Positions 35,391-45,180 of a stretch of DNA of 64,000 bases are shown one piece after another (position 1 is the stretch's first letter; each line of letters starts with the position of its first letter). Source of the DNA: Bacteroidales bacterium UBA5197. GTDB taxonomy: Bacteria > Bacteroidota > Bacteroidia > Bacteroidales > Lentimicrobiaceae. Location of the stretch: contig DHVX01000049.1 of assembly GCA_002412885.1 (NCBI GenBank), positions 1 to 64,000 of the forward strand. Direction: 5' to 3'. A model generated the notes under the pieces. That model worked only from the letters and a program-made list of their open reading frames with translations, did no database searches and was not told the DNA's origin. The position numbers and the translations under genes are program-made.

Positions 35391-35410
35391 ATCCCGCCCG
35401 GAGGCGGGAT
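35391..35410 (-). terminator. GC-rich hairpin between the DUF3494 and OmpA genes
   Basis: Perfect 8-bp arms ATCCCGCC (35391-35398) and GGCGGGAT (35403-35410) with a 4-base loop but only a short T tail, so a partial terminator or a processing/stability hairpin. Confidence 0.55.
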
Positions 35411-35443
35411 CTAACAGCTGTTTTATTGATCAATGTAATTCAA

Positions 35444-38400
35444 TTATTCAGCAGGCACATTGATAGTTGTATTTACCATTGTAACTGAAGCAACCAGTGA
35501 AATTGCTCTTCCATTCAGAACTGTCTGAACTGCATTTCCAGGCGTGGAGAAAGTAACTCCTGCCATTGAAATGATAGTTCCTACCATGACACCACCTCCG
35601 GCTGCATTGATGGTTGCTGCACTACCAACATACCAGAATACATTTGCGTCTGAGGCTCCGTTGATCAGAATAATACTGCGGGCACCTGTTGGTCCGGCAA
35701 TACCTACTGTAAGTGCGGATGCTGTCTGGAATACAAATATTGCATTTGGATCACCCTGAGCATCTAAGGTTAGAGGCCCGTTTGAAATATTGAAAGTTCC
35801 GCTTGCAGACATATATACGCCCGGAGCAAGGGTCAAATTTCCAAGCTCACCAGCACCAGGATCAATACCACCCGGCATCGAAGCCGGTGAAATACTGTTA
35901 TAGGCATCTGTAGCATCCAGTAAGCCCTGTATAGCAATTGCCTCGGTTGTGGCAGTTCCGGGGAAAGGTGGGGCAGTGTAAATACCGTTGGTTACCAAAC
36001 CTATGTTTAGTGGGGTTTCTGTGTAAACATCACCAGTAAGTCCATCATGGAATCCGGTTACCAGTGTAGAAGCTGCTGTTGTGGCAATAGCTCCGTTAAC
36101 TACTGTATTTATTCCCTGATTGGTTATGCCGGCATTTCCTCCGAAAGCACCGAATATGGAAGCAGATCCAAGATCAACTCCGGGAATTACTTCGGCTTCA
36201 GTACTAAAACTCCATACATAGTCATTTTCCAAAGGAGTTCCGCCTGTATTCATCGCTCCGGTTGTTATTGTTGCTGTATAGGTCAGTCCGGCAAGCAGAT
36301 CGTCAGAAGGATTAAAGGATGCGGTTGTTCCGGAATATGTTACAATTCCGGTAACCATATTAGAACCCTGATAGAGTGTAAAGGTTGAAGTATTGATTGT
36401 CAAAGGATCCATCTGCATGTTAAAGGTTGCAGTAACCGTTTTATTTAATGCTACATTGGTTGCATTATTCATAGGATCGGTTGAAATTACCAACGGAGCT
36501 ATTGCAGCAACTGTAGTAAATGTCCAGATATAGTTCTCGGTAAGCGAAACACCGGCTAAATTTTTAACGGCTGTAGTCAGCGTAGCGGTGTATAGGGTAC
36601 CAGGCAAAAGATCTGATAAAGGGTTAAGGGATGCAGTTGTTCCGGAGTATGTTACCAAACCGGCAACCATATTGGTTCCTTCATAGAGTGTAAAGGTTGA
36701 AGTATTGATCGTCAACGGATCCATCTGCATGTTAAAGGATGCTGTAACCGTTTTATCCAATACTACGTTGATTGCATTATCCTGTGGGTCAGTTGAAATT
36801 ACCAACGGAGCCATCGGGGTAAGTGTAGTAAACGTCCAGATATAGTCAGCAGTAAGTGATACCCCGGCTAAATTTGTAATTTCTGTAGTTAGCGTGGCGG
36901 TATAAAGTGTGCCTGGCAACAGATCAGAAGCGGGTGCAAAAGATGCCATTGTGCCTGCATAAGAAACCATTCCTGAAACTGCATTTGCACCGTGTCTAAG
37001 TGTAAATGTACCCGTATTCAAGGTTAAAGGATTCATAGCCTCGCTGAAGGTTGCAGTAATAATTTTGTTCAGAGCCACACCAACTGCATTGTTTGTCGGA
37101 TCGGTAAAGAGTACTGTAGGAGCTGCAACCGAAATGGTTGTGAATGTCCACACATAATTGTTTGCCAATGGAACACCGGCAAGATTCTTGGCTCCGGTTG
37201 TAATGGTAGCTGTATAAACAGTTCCTGGCAAAAGATCAACTGTAGGATTAAACGAGATTGTAGAACCGCTATATGTAACTGCTCCTGCAACAACCACTAA
37301 TCCATGCCTTACAATAAAGGTTGACGAATTCATTGTCAAAGGATCCATTGGTGTACTGAAAGTAGCGGTTATTGTTTTATCAAGTAAAACACCTGTTGCA
37401 CCGTTTGCAGGATCAGTCGAAATTACTGTTGGAGCAGCAATGGATCCTGTAGTGAAAGTCCAGACATAATTCTCTGCAAGCGCAATACCTGCTTCACTTT
37501 CAGCACCGGTGGTTATTGTTCCTGTATAAACAGTGTTAGCTAACAAGAGACTGCCTGGGTTGAAAGTTGCTGTTGTTCCGCTATATGAAACCGTTCCGGC
37601 TATCAACGTATTACCTTGTTTAAGTGTGAAGGTAGAAGTAGTTATAGTCCAGGGGTTCATGGGAACACTGAATGTTGCAGTTACTGTTTTGTTAAGAACT
37701 ACCTGTGTTGCTCCGTTTGCCGGATCGGTAGAAATTACAACAGGAGCCGTAGCTAATGTGGTAAATCTCCACACATATTTATTGGCAACCGGAACTCCTG
37801 CAACATTCTTTGCACCGGTTGTAATGGTTCCGGTATAAGTGGTGTTGGGCAATAACGGAATAGATGGTGCAAAGGTTGCTGTTGTTCCTGAGTAGGAAAC
37901 AACTCCAACTACCTGACTAATTCCATTATATAAAGTAAAAGTTGACGTAGTAATGGTTGAAGGGTCCATTTGCATGCTAAAAGTAGCAGTTACTATCTTG
38001 TTCAAGGCTACCCCTGTTTCAAGGTTTGCCGGATCAGTAGAAATTACTCTTGGGGCAATGGATATTCCGGTTGTGAATGTCCAGACATAATTGTTTTGCA
38101 AAGTAACACCCTCAACATTCTTAACGCCGGTAGTTAAGGTAACGGTATATAATGTGTTGGCAGCAAGATCATTGGCTGGATCAAAAAACGCTGTTCCTTC
38201 GTCATATGAAATGGCTCCGGGTACGGTAGTTTCTCCGTTTTTAACAATAAATGTGGATGCCGTAAAAGTCAACGGATCCATAGGCATGTTAAAAGTTGCT
38301 TCAATTATTTTATTCAAAACAACTCCGGTTGCATTATTCTCAGGGTCAGTAGAAGTTACCTGAGGATATATGATGGAACTTGTACTGAACGACCATATAT

Positions 38401-38809
38401 AATCAGTTTGCAGAGCATTGCCCCGTAAATCTTTTACATTGGTTTTCACCGTGCCTGTATAGGTGGTGTTGCTGGCAAGCGGGTTGGTTGGTTTGAAACT
38501 CAGGGTCATTGTGGCTTCATTATAAGAAACTGTACCCGCAACGCTTGAATTGGTTGTACCGAGCAATGTTGATAAATCAAAAGAGGTCTGAGTAATGGTG
38601 GCCGGATTCATCTTTTCATTGAAAGTAGCTGTTATAATCTGATCCAGTGGCACATTGATAGCGTCACTGGCCGGATTTGTTGATTCAACCAGCGGACATA
38701 TGCCTGCGATTTCATCAAAGTCGTCTTTCTTGCAACCTGCGATAAAGATTGTAAGACTTACAGATGCCAGAATTACAGACATCCAAAATCGGTTTATTCT
38801 GGTTTTCAT
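35444..38809 (-). CDS. Surface lipoprotein with eight Ig-like (SbsA/Big_5) repeats and a C-terminal DUF3494 domain
   Basis: This 1121-residue protein has a signal ending in lipobox (IAGC at about residue 26). Eight repeats of about 105 residues follow, each starting like VISTDPANGATGVLLDKTIT, with FSxxMDPLT and ending YVWTFTT; this is the Big_5 Ig-like domain. The last 245 residues (from VDLGSASIFGAFGG) are a DUF3494 domain, the fold of ice-binding proteins, though most family members in this phylum are adhesion- or surface-type proteins without shown ice binding. Repeats 7 and 8 are nearly identical, indicating recent duplication. It lies behind a regulon promoter (38846-38910). The lipid anchor and repeat stalk suggest a surface-displayed domain on a stalk. 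Confidence 0.92.
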   Translation of the reverse strand: MKTRINRFWMSVILASVSLTIFIAGCKKDDFDEIAGICPLVESTNPASDAINVPLDQIITATFNEKMNPATITQTSFDLSTLLGTTNSSVAGTVSYNEATMTLSFKPTNPLASNTTYTGTVKTNVKDLRGNALQTDYIWSFSTSSIIYPQVTSTDPENNATGVVLNKIIEATFNMPMDPLTFTASTFIVKNGETTVPGAISYDEGTAFFDPANDLAANTLYTVTLTTGVKNVEGVTLQNNYVWTFTTGISIAPRVISTDPANLETGVALNKIVTATFSMQMDPSTITTSTFTLYNGISQVVGVVSYSGTTATFAPSIPLLPNTTYTGTITTGAKNVAGVPVANKYVWRFTTLATAPVVISTDPANGATQVVLNKTVTATFSVPMNPWTITTSTFTLKQGNTLIAGTVSYSGTTATFNPGSLLLANTVYTGTITTGAESEAGIALAENYVWTFTTGSIAAPTVISTDPANGATGVLLDKTITATFSTPMDPLTMNSSTFIVRHGLVVVAGAVTYSGSTISFNPTVDLLPGTVYTATITTGAKNLAGVPLANNYVWTFTTISVAAPTVLFTDPTNNAVGVALNKIITATFSEAMNPLTLNTGTFTLRHGANAVSGMVSYAGTMASFAPASDLLPGTLYTATLTTEITNLAGVSLTADYIWTFTTLTPMAPLVISTDPQDNAINVVLDKTVTASFNMQMDPLTINTSTFTLYEGTNMVAGLVTYSGTTASLNPLSDLLPGTLYTATLTTAVKNLAGVSLTENYIWTFTTVAAIAPLVISTDPMNNATNVALNKTVTATFNMQMDPLTINTSTFTLYQGSNMVTGIVTYSGTTASFNPSDDLLAGLTYTATITTGAMNTGGTPLENDYVWSFSTEAEVIPGVDLGSASIFGAFGGNAGITNQGINTVVNGAIATTAASTLVTGFHDGLTGDVYTETPLNIGLVTNGIYTAPPFPGTATTEAIAIQGLLDATDAYNSISPASMPGGIDPGAGELGNLTLAPGVYMSASGTFNISNGPLTLDAQGDPNAIFVFQTASALTVGIAGPTGARSIILINGASDANVFWYVGSAATINAAGGGVMVGTIISMAGVTFSTPGNAVQTVLNGRAISLVASVTMVNTTINVPAE
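36190..38750. repeat. Tandem Ig-like coding repeats, about 320 bp each
   Basis: These are the DNA repeats inside the gene at 35444-38809. Adjacent copies around 36190-36800 share long near-identical stretches (for example the segments for MQMDPLTINTSTFTLY), so copy number may vary among strains by slippage or recombination. Confidence 0.75.
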
Positions 38810-38845
38810 TTTGTAGTTTTAATAGTGTGTGAATATTTCATGGTA

Positions 38846-38910
38846 CAAAGGACCGATCTATTTTCTGTATAAGTCTTATACAATTATTAATATTATTTGC
38901 ATCATTCACA
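38846..38910 (-). promoter_or_regulatory. Regulon promoter for the Ig-repeat/DUF3494 gene
   Basis: Distal TGTGAAT (38910-38904), 23 bases, proximal TATAAGA (38880-38874), 20 bases, -7 GTCCTTTG (38853-38846). Confidence 0.78.
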
Positions 38911-39258
38911 CCTTATTTATTGGCCAGAGTGCAGTTATAATCAAAAAAATGCATATATATAACATGGCCAATCAGCCTATTATGAGTAGGTTTGATGATA
39001 ATTGTGAAATAACCACTATTAAAATTATGATTAAAATAAACGAGTTAAATTATCGAAATGGTATTGTAAATAAAATTTACATATACGCATGTGCGATGCT
39101 TTAAAAAGTAATCGGGAAATATTCGGTAAAATATATCGGCAAGAAAAAAGTACTGAAATTTTAGTATTTCTTTTTGTTGACAAAAAAGGCAACTGCATAC
39201 AAAAGCAAGGAAAGAGTTTAGTAAGGAAACATTATCAATAGTTTTTATTGCGTTGATG

Positions 39259-39323
39259 TGTGAATCATGTAATTAATAATCATATTTATGTAACGATTCA
39301 GCCTTTGCTGCATACTAATTTTG
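39259..39323 (+). promoter_or_regulatory. Regulon promoter for the Mla-type operon
   Basis: Distal TGTGAAT (39259-39265), 23 bases, proximal TGTAACG (39289-39295), 20 bases, perfect -7 TAATTTTG (39316-39323). Confidence 0.82.
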
Positions 39324-39422
39324 CTGTCTGAAATATAAGGTTTCCGCACGACCTTGGTTCTGGTTTATCCGTCAGGTATTTTGATTGTCGGATTGATTGA
39401 CCATGTCTGAGCGTGTTTATAC

Positions 39423-40376
39423 ATGATCGGGAGTGCAATTATTGCAACTGACGATATAAACAGATTTAATTTTCAATACAAGATTGAGCCACTTACAAAT
39501 ATACGCCCGGGCATGATCAAAATTAAGAAGTATATTCCATCTGTAAAGGTGATCCCGAAAATCCGGGATGCAACCGTGCACACAATGAGTAAGCTCAGCG
39601 ACAACACGATTGCCAAAACTGCTGCAGCCAGCAACTTTTTGACGGATGTTGCTGATGTTTTCCTGTTTATCACACAAGTAACCAGAGAAACCTTTTCGCG
39701 CGATTTTGAATTCAAGGAATTTCTACGCCAGTGTTATCAGATTGGCAATAAAACTTTACCATTGATTACCGTAACCGGAGCCATTATGGGTCTGGTACTT
39801 ACCATACAATCGCGTCCTGTGCTCGTCGATTTCGGAGCAGTTTCCATGCTTCCGGGCATGGTTGCGGTATCGCTTATCAGAGAAATGGGTCCTGTAATTA
39901 CTGCCCTTATCTGTGCCGGAAAAATCGGATCGGGTATGGGTGCTGAACTGGGATCGATGAAAGTAACGGAGCAGATTGAAGCCATGGAAGTGTCCTCAAC
40001 AAATCCCATAAGATTTTTAGTGGTTACAAGGGTATTGGCTGCAACAATTATGATACCCTTACTGGTTTTGTATGCCGATGCTTTTGGTATTCTGGCCAGT
40101 TGGGGAGGTGCAAATATCAAAGGAGATGTTACCCTTTCGCTCTTTTTTGCCCAGGCTTTTAAAGTGGTTGGTTTTATGGATTTATTTCCTGCAACCATCA
40201 AAACGTTTTTCTTTGGCGCTGTCATCGGATTTGTCGGGTGTTATAAAGGCTATCATGCAGGACGTGGAACAGAAAGTGTTGGCGTAGCTGCAAATTCTGC
40301 CGTAGTTCTGGCATCACTGCTGGTGCTTGTTGTAGATATGATTGCAGTACAAATAACTGATATGCTGGTATTATGA
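39423..40376 (+). CDS. mlaE: MlaE-family ABC permease
   Basis: Up to 317 residues; the start is uncertain (ATG at 39423, 39513 or 39582), because MlaE proteins usually have a shorter N-terminus. The permease core from about residue 100 has the family helices and the motifs GAIMGLVLTIQ, LIREMGPVITALICAGKIGS and GAELGSMKVTEQIEAMEV, and ends with helices LLVLVVDMIAVQ. MlaE is the inner-membrane permease of the MCE/Mla system that moves phospholipids between the membranes to keep the outer membrane asymmetric. It overlaps the ATPase gene by ATGA. A regulon promoter lies upstream (39259-39323). Confidence 0.93.
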   Translation: MIGSAIIATDDINRFNFQYKIEPLTNIRPGMIKIKKYIPSVKVIPKIRDATVHTMSKLSDNTIAKTAAASNFLTDVADVFLFITQVTRETFSRDFEFKEFLRQCYQIGNKTLPLITVTGAIMGLVLTIQSRPVLVDFGAVSMLPGMVAVSLIREMGPVITALICAGKIGSGMGAELGSMKVTEQIEAMEVSSTNPIRFLVVTRVLAATIMIPLLVLYADAFGILASWGGANIKGDVTLSLFFAQAFKVVGFMDLFPATIKTFFFGAVIGFVGCYKGYHAGRGTESVGVAANSAVVLASLLVLVVDMIAVQITDMLVL

Positions 40377-41155
40377 ACTCTGACAAAGCCGTGACCTTAA
40401 ATACAAACCAATCAGTCGAAAAGCAGGCTGAATCGGTTATCTCTATAAATAATCTGCAAAAATCATTCGGGAAACTGCAGGTTTTATCAGATGCATCATT
40501 GAACCTTTATAAAGGTGAAAACCTCGTTGTTCTTGGAAAATCCGGGACCGGGAAATCAGTTCTTATTAAGTGTATTGTTGGCTTATTGAACTACGATGGC
40601 GGAACCATTGATGTTTTCGGCAAAAATGTGAAAACCCTGAGCAGAAAAGAGCTTGGCGAATTACGACAAAAAGTCGGGTTTCTTTTTCAGAGTGGCGCAT
40701 TGTATGATTCTATGACAGTAAAACAGAATCTGGAATTTCCGTTGGTCAGGCTTAAAAAGGATCTCTCAGCAGAAGAAAGGGAAGACAAGATAAATGAGGT
40801 GCTGGAAAATGTCGGACTACCGAATGTGAAAGATAAAATGCCTTCGGAATTATCCGGCGGTATGCGCAAACGCATCAGTCTGGCCCGTACCATTGTTGTA
40901 GATCCGATGATTATGCTGTATGACGAGCCCACAACCGGACTCGATCCGGTGACCTCTGACGAAATCAGCTCACTCATCAACGATGTGCAGGAGAAATACA
41001 AAACTTCTTCCATCATCATTACCCACGATATAAAGTGCGCGCTCAAAACAGCAAACCGCATCATTATGCTTGACGCAGGATCTGTTTACAAGGAAGGAAC
41101 TGTGAAAGATTTCGAAGATTCTGACGATCCTGTAATTCAGGCTTTCTTTCTATAG
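40373..41155 (+). CDS. mlaF: MlaF-type ABC transporter ATPase
   Basis: This 260-residue protein has Walker A LGKSGTGKSVLIK, Q-loop FLFQSGALYD, ABC signature LSGGMRKR, Walker B IIMLYDEPTTGLDP and the H-loop IITHD. It energises the MlaE permease. Coupled to mlaE by ATGA, followed after 69 bases by the MCE gene. The N-terminal 20 residues are a polar extension. Confidence 0.95.
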   Translation: MNSDKAVTLNTNQSVEKQAESVISINNLQKSFGKLQVLSDASLNLYKGENLVVLGKSGTGKSVLIKCIVGLLNYDGGTIDVFGKNVKTLSRKELGELRQKVGFLFQSGALYDSMTVKQNLEFPLVRLKKDLSAEEREDKINEVLENVGLPNVKDKMPSELSGGMRKRISLARTIVVDPMIMLYDEPTTGLDPVTSDEISSLINDVQEKYKTSSIIITHDIKCALKTANRIIMLDAGSVYKEGTVKDFEDSDDPVIQAFFL

Positions 41156-41224
41156 GTTTTAAATTGACTTTAAACCGATTTAAGCTGATTTTTTCAAGTA
41201 CGAATTACTGCAAAAACTAACAAA

Positions 41225-42214
41225 ATGGATACACACACTCAAAAATTTAAAGTTCGCCTTGGACTGTTTGTCATCGGAGGACTTGCACTTTTCACCATCG
41301 CCATTTTTATTATAGGGAAACAGAAAAATTTGTTTAACCCTGTTTTCAAACTTACCACTACATTTTACAACGTAAGTGGATTGCAGGTAGGCAATAACAT
41401 AAGATTCTCGGGTATAAGTGTCGGAACTGTGGATAGAATTTCCATCATCAACGATTCAACGGTAAAAGTTGAAATGTTGGTCAGAAAAGAGGTTCAGCAA
41501 TTTATAAAAACCGACTGCGGAGTTGCCATTGGTTCGGAAGGGCTCATCGGCGACCGGCTGCTGATAATTACCCAGGGTAGTACAAATGCACCTATGGCGA
41601 AGGATGGGCAACACCTTACTTCGACCGAACCTGTTGAAACGGATGCCATTATTGCCAGTCTGCAGGTAACTTCGGCCAGTGTCGAAGTAGTAGCCAGTCA
41701 ACTAGCAGAGGTGATGACAAATATTAACTCAGGAAAGGGTACCCTTGGCAGGTTGATTCAGGATTCAACCATTGCTGAAGATATTAACCAGACCATCCTT
41801 AACTTTAAAGAAAGTTCTACCCGATTGAATGAAACCATGGAGACTTCACGGCAAAATGTGGCTGATATTATGACAAGTTTAAAGGTTACAACCAACAATA
41901 CCGAAGGCATTACAAAGCAACTTGAGAGAAGTATGATCGAAATCAATGAAGGCAATGGAACCCTTGGAAGGTTGATTTACGATACCATTATAGCCGGCAA
42001 CATTAACAGTACCATCTATAATCTCAACAAAACTACTGAAAGTTTAAATTCAACCATTGATGCCTTCCAGCATAGTTTATTATTGAGGGGAATGTTCAGA
42101 AAGAAAGCTGAAGCCGAGGAATTAAAAAGAATAGAGGAGGCTAAGCAATTGGACAAGGAAGACAAAAAAGCCAAAAAAGAAGAAGAAGCAAAAGAAGAAA
42201 TAGAAGAAAAGTAG
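41225..42214 (+). CDS. mlaD: MCE-domain (MlaD-like) lipid transport protein
   Basis: This 329-residue protein has one N-terminal transmembrane helix (about 13-31; LGLFVIGGLALFTIAIFII) and an MCE domain (about 38-118; NVSGLQVGNNIRFSGISVG, GSEGLIGDRLLIITQG), followed by a long helical part with two copies of the pattern GTLGRLI, and a Lys/Glu-rich tail (KEDKKAKKEEEAKEEIEEK). MCE proteins form hexameric rings or tunnels that bind phospholipid. The tail of charged repeats may reach across the periplasm. Confidence 0.93.
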   Translation: MDTHTQKFKVRLGLFVIGGLALFTIAIFIIGKQKNLFNPVFKLTTTFYNVSGLQVGNNIRFSGISVGTVDRISIINDSTVKVEMLVRKEVQQFIKTDCGVAIGSEGLIGDRLLIITQGSTNAPMAKDGQHLTSTEPVETDAIIASLQVTSASVEVVASQLAEVMTNINSGKGTLGRLIQDSTIAEDINQTILNFKESSTRLNETMETSRQNVADIMTSLKVTTNNTEGITKQLERSMIEINEGNGTLGRLIYDTIIAGNINSTIYNLNKTTESLNSTIDAFQHSLLLRGMFRKKAEAEELKRIEEAKQLDKEDKKAKKEEEAKEEIEEK

Positions 42215-42266
42215 TAATTGTCACCACAAATAAAATGCGGTTTAGATCGCTTAAAATGGGAAGCAA

Positions 42267-44108
42267 ATGCGGGTCAAAACTGTTTTTATAATCTTGTTGG
42301 TCTCAGTTTATGCAGGTGATTTTGCCTGGGCGCAGCAACCGGATGTTAAAAATGACTCAACCCTTAAATATGAAAACATTGAAGCCTATCATGACCAAAG
42401 GAGATTTACCCGGTTTATGTACCGTTTGTTTTTTAAGCCGGTAGGGGTAAGCACTGGTAAAAAAGACGCAAAAAGAAAAACTGCGAAAAGGCCATTGCAG
42501 AAACCATACAGTTCATTCGAGGGGAAAACCATCAGGCATATAAACATTGAAACACTTGATCCTTTTGGATTCTCTATTGGGGATACCATAAAATCATATC
42601 CGAATCTTCTTTCAAGAGCCGGCAACCGGATTCATATTCAATCCCGCCCTGCCACAATCCGGAATCTATTGCTTATACAAGAGAATCAGATTTTCGATTC
42701 ATTGCTGGTAAAGGAATCGGAACGGCTGATTCGGAAAAGAAATTATGTTACAGATGTTGATTTTTATGTGCGTGTTGTTTCCGGAAAATCCGACTCTGTT
42801 GATGTTTTTATCCGTGAGCTCGACAAATGGAGCATCATTCCGAATGTCGCACTCACTGAAGCGCGAATCACTTTTAAACTGACGGAACAGAATTTTCTGG
42901 GTCTGGGTCATGAAATCCGGGATGGACTTACATGGCGACATAAAACCGGGAACTTTTCAAATACTGCCGGTTACTTTATCCCCAATATCCGCAACACTTA
43001 TATAAATTCAACTTTCCAACTGGGTACCGATGAATTCCGGAATTTTATCAGCAGAGTTGCCATTGAACGGCCGTTTTATTCCGCCCTCACAAAGTGGGCC
43101 GGGGGCATCGATTTCATGCAACAGGCGCGGCAGGTGTATATGTACACGGGCGATACAATTCCATCACTTCAGCCCATAAAGTATAATTCGCAGGATTATT
43201 GGGCTGGCTATTCAACACAGCTTTTTAATGGAAGTTCCGAAAATATCCGAACCACACGTCTGGTTTCTGCCATCAGGTACGTAAAAATCAGGTACCTAGA
43301 AAAACCTGATTGGATAGGTGAGGGCCAATCACCTTATTTTAATGAAAATTTTTATCTGGCAAGTGTTGGAATATCAAAGCGGAGGTATATTCAGGATAAG
43401 TATGTTTTTCAACTCGGGCTAACTGAAGATATTCCGTTTGGAAAGGTGTACAGCATTATAGGTGGATTCGGGCAAAGAGATAATTTACCCAGCAAATACC
43501 TGGGATTTCGGGTTTCATCAGGTAATTTCCATAAGTGGGGGTATTTTGGCTCTAATTTTGAATTTGGAACATTTATCAATAAATCACAACTCAGCCAGGG
43601 TGCTTTTTCAGTAGGAGCCATGTACTTTTCCGGACTAAGAGAAATCGGAACCTGGAAATTCAGGCAATTTGTGAAACCTCAGCTTATTATTGGTATAAAC
43701 CGATTACTAAACGACAGTTTAACGATCAATGATGGTTATGGAATCGATGGATTTAACAGTCCTTCGCTTTCAGGCACCAGCAGGATGCTTCTCACTTTGC
43801 AAACACAATCATACAGTCCCTGGGATTTTATCGGATTCCGGTTCGGGCCATATCTGATTTGTTCTTTTGGTATGCTGGGTGATCAGGCTGATGGATTTAA
43901 AAACAGCAAAGTGTATTCCCAATTCGGAATTGGAGTATTAATCAAGAATGAAAGTCTTGTCATGAATACATTTCAGATTTCAATCGCTTTTTACCCTTCA
44001 ATTCCGGGCAAAGGACAAAGTATTTTCAAGCTGAATCCATTTGAAACTACTAATTTCGGTTTTAGTGATTTCGAAACCGGGAAACCGTCGGCAATTTTAT
44101 TTCAATAA
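42267..44108 (+). CDS. POTRA/Omp85-like outer-membrane protein in the Mla operon
   Basis: This 613-residue protein has a signal peptide (MRVKTVFIILLVSVYAGDFA, then WAQ), at least one POTRA-like domain (about 95-175; FEGKTIRHINIETLDPFGF and YVTDVDFYVRV) and a C-terminal part of alternating strands ending near FSDFETGKPSAILFQ, a predicted barrel of about 400 residues. It resembles BamA/TamA-type proteins but is shorter than typical BamA. Position behind mlaE-mlaF-mlaD suggests an outer-membrane partner for lipid transport, replacing the MlaA/MlaC parts, which are not in the window. Confidence 0.82.
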   Translation: MRVKTVFIILLVSVYAGDFAWAQQPDVKNDSTLKYENIEAYHDQRRFTRFMYRLFFKPVGVSTGKKDAKRKTAKRPLQKPYSSFEGKTIRHINIETLDPFGFSIGDTIKSYPNLLSRAGNRIHIQSRPATIRNLLLIQENQIFDSLLVKESERLIRKRNYVTDVDFYVRVVSGKSDSVDVFIRELDKWSIIPNVALTEARITFKLTEQNFLGLGHEIRDGLTWRHKTGNFSNTAGYFIPNIRNTYINSTFQLGTDEFRNFISRVAIERPFYSALTKWAGGIDFMQQARQVYMYTGDTIPSLQPIKYNSQDYWAGYSTQLFNGSSENIRTTRLVSAIRYVKIRYLEKPDWIGEGQSPYFNENFYLASVGISKRRYIQDKYVFQLGLTEDIPFGKVYSIIGGFGQRDNLPSKYLGFRVSSGNFHKWGYFGSNFEFGTFINKSQLSQGAFSVGAMYFSGLREIGTWKFRQFVKPQLIIGINRLLNDSLTINDGYGIDGFNSPSLSGTSRMLLTLQTQSYSPWDFIGFRFGPYLICSFGMLGDQADGFKNSKVYSQFGIGVLIKNESLVMNTFQISIAFYPSIPGKGQSIFKLNPFETTNFGFSDFETGKPSAILFQ

Positions 44109-44118
44109 CCTAAATAAG

Positions 44119-45129
44119 ATGGAACCTACTACAGTAACAATAACTACAACAGTATCACCAACTACTAATGCATCACCAAGAGGGTTTAGAAACTCATCAG
44201 TTAAAATTTGGTATCTTATCAGAGAAACATTCAGTGAATTCATCGATGACAATGGGATGAAACTAAGCGCTGCTCTCTCCTATTATACCATTTTTTCACT
44301 GCCTCCATTGCTTATCATTATCATAAGCCTGAGTAGTATCTTTTTTGGTGAAGAAGCAGTGCGTGGCGAAATTTTCGGGCAGATTAACGGTTTGGTAGGC
44401 AGCGATGCCGCACTTCAGATACAGGATATCATTAAAAATGTTAAATTATCGCACAGCAGTAAATTTGCAACTTTTTTGGGTGTGGGTTTTCTTCTGATTG
44501 GTGCATCGGGTGTGTTTGCTGAGATTCAGGACTCTATAAATTACATCTGGGGAATTAAGGCCAAGCCAAAGCGCGGTATTGTCAAGTTTCTGATTAACCG
44601 CCTGATGTCATTCTCAATGATAGGCTCCGTAGGATTTCTATTGTTGGTTGGTCTGATTGTCAACTCATTGATGGATGTTCTAAGCAGACAACTGGCAGAG
44701 TATTTTCCAAAGGATACTGTTTACTTGTTTTACATTCTGAATATCTTGATTGTCTTCCTCATTATTACACTGCTTTTTACAGTCATCTTTAAAACCTTAC
44801 CTGATGGAAAAGTGGTACTAAAGGATTGCGTTATTGGCGCAGCTTTTACAACTTTTCTTTTTATGATCGGAAAATTTGGTATTGGCGCTTACCTCAGCCG
44901 GTCGGTTATTGCTTCCTGGTATGGCGCGACTGGTTCGATAATACTGATTCTGGTTTGGGTATATTACTCAGCAATCATACTGTATGTTGGGGCCGAATTT
45001 ACCAAAGTTTATGCCATCACACACGGAAAAAAGATAATACCAAACGCCTATTCGGTTCAGATTGTAAAAGAAAAAATCGAAATTGAACCGGTCAGAATGC
45101 CGAACAAATCAAAACGGGCAAAAAGATAA
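44119..45129 (+). CDS. YihY/BrkB family membrane protein
   Basis: This 336-residue protein starts at the ATG 44119-44121, 10 bases after the stop of the barrel gene; the longer TTG frame from 44041 overlaps that gene. Family motifs: LSAALSYYTIFSLPPLLIII near the start, FAEIQDSINYIWGIK, LINRLMSF, and a last helix AIILYVGAEFTKVYA. Six transmembrane helices are predicted. BrkB/YihY proteins were once called ribonuclease BN; their real role (possibly transport in envelope maintenance) is unsettled. It ends the Mla operon at the terminator 45181-45220. Confidence 0.93.
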   Translation: MEPTTVTITTTVSPTTNASPRGFRNSSVKIWYLIRETFSEFIDDNGMKLSAALSYYTIFSLPPLLIIIISLSSIFFGEEAVRGEIFGQINGLVGSDAALQIQDIIKNVKLSHSSKFATFLGVGFLLIGASGVFAEIQDSINYIWGIKAKPKRGIVKFLINRLMSFSMIGSVGFLLLVGLIVNSLMDVLSRQLAEYFPKDTVYLFYILNILIVFLIITLLFTVIFKTLPDGKVVLKDCVIGAAFTTFLFMIGKFGIGAYLSRSVIASWYGATGSIILILVWVYYSAIILYVGAEFTKVYAITHGKKIIPNAYSVQIVKEKIEIEPVRMPNKSKRAKR

Positions 45130-45180
45130 ATTGATGAAGACGTAATAGTTTTCAAGAAGACCAGTAAATACCAAACACAA

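Larger units (their letters stand above)
38810..39422. other. Divergent intergenic region with two regulon promoters
   Basis: This 613-base gap carries one copy on each strand (38846-38910 minus; 39259-39323 plus). The AT-rich stretch between has a 91-codon frame (38829-39104) that overlaps a promoter and has no protein-like features. Confidence 0.55.

Noticed and set aside
35444..38809. Calling the DUF3494 protein an ice-binding protein
   Set aside because: The fold is shared with many surface proteins and ice-binding face residues cannot be judged from sequence alone.
38829..39104. 91-codon plus-strand frame
   Set aside because: Very AT-rich, overlaps the DUF3494 gene promoter, and has no coherent domain pattern.
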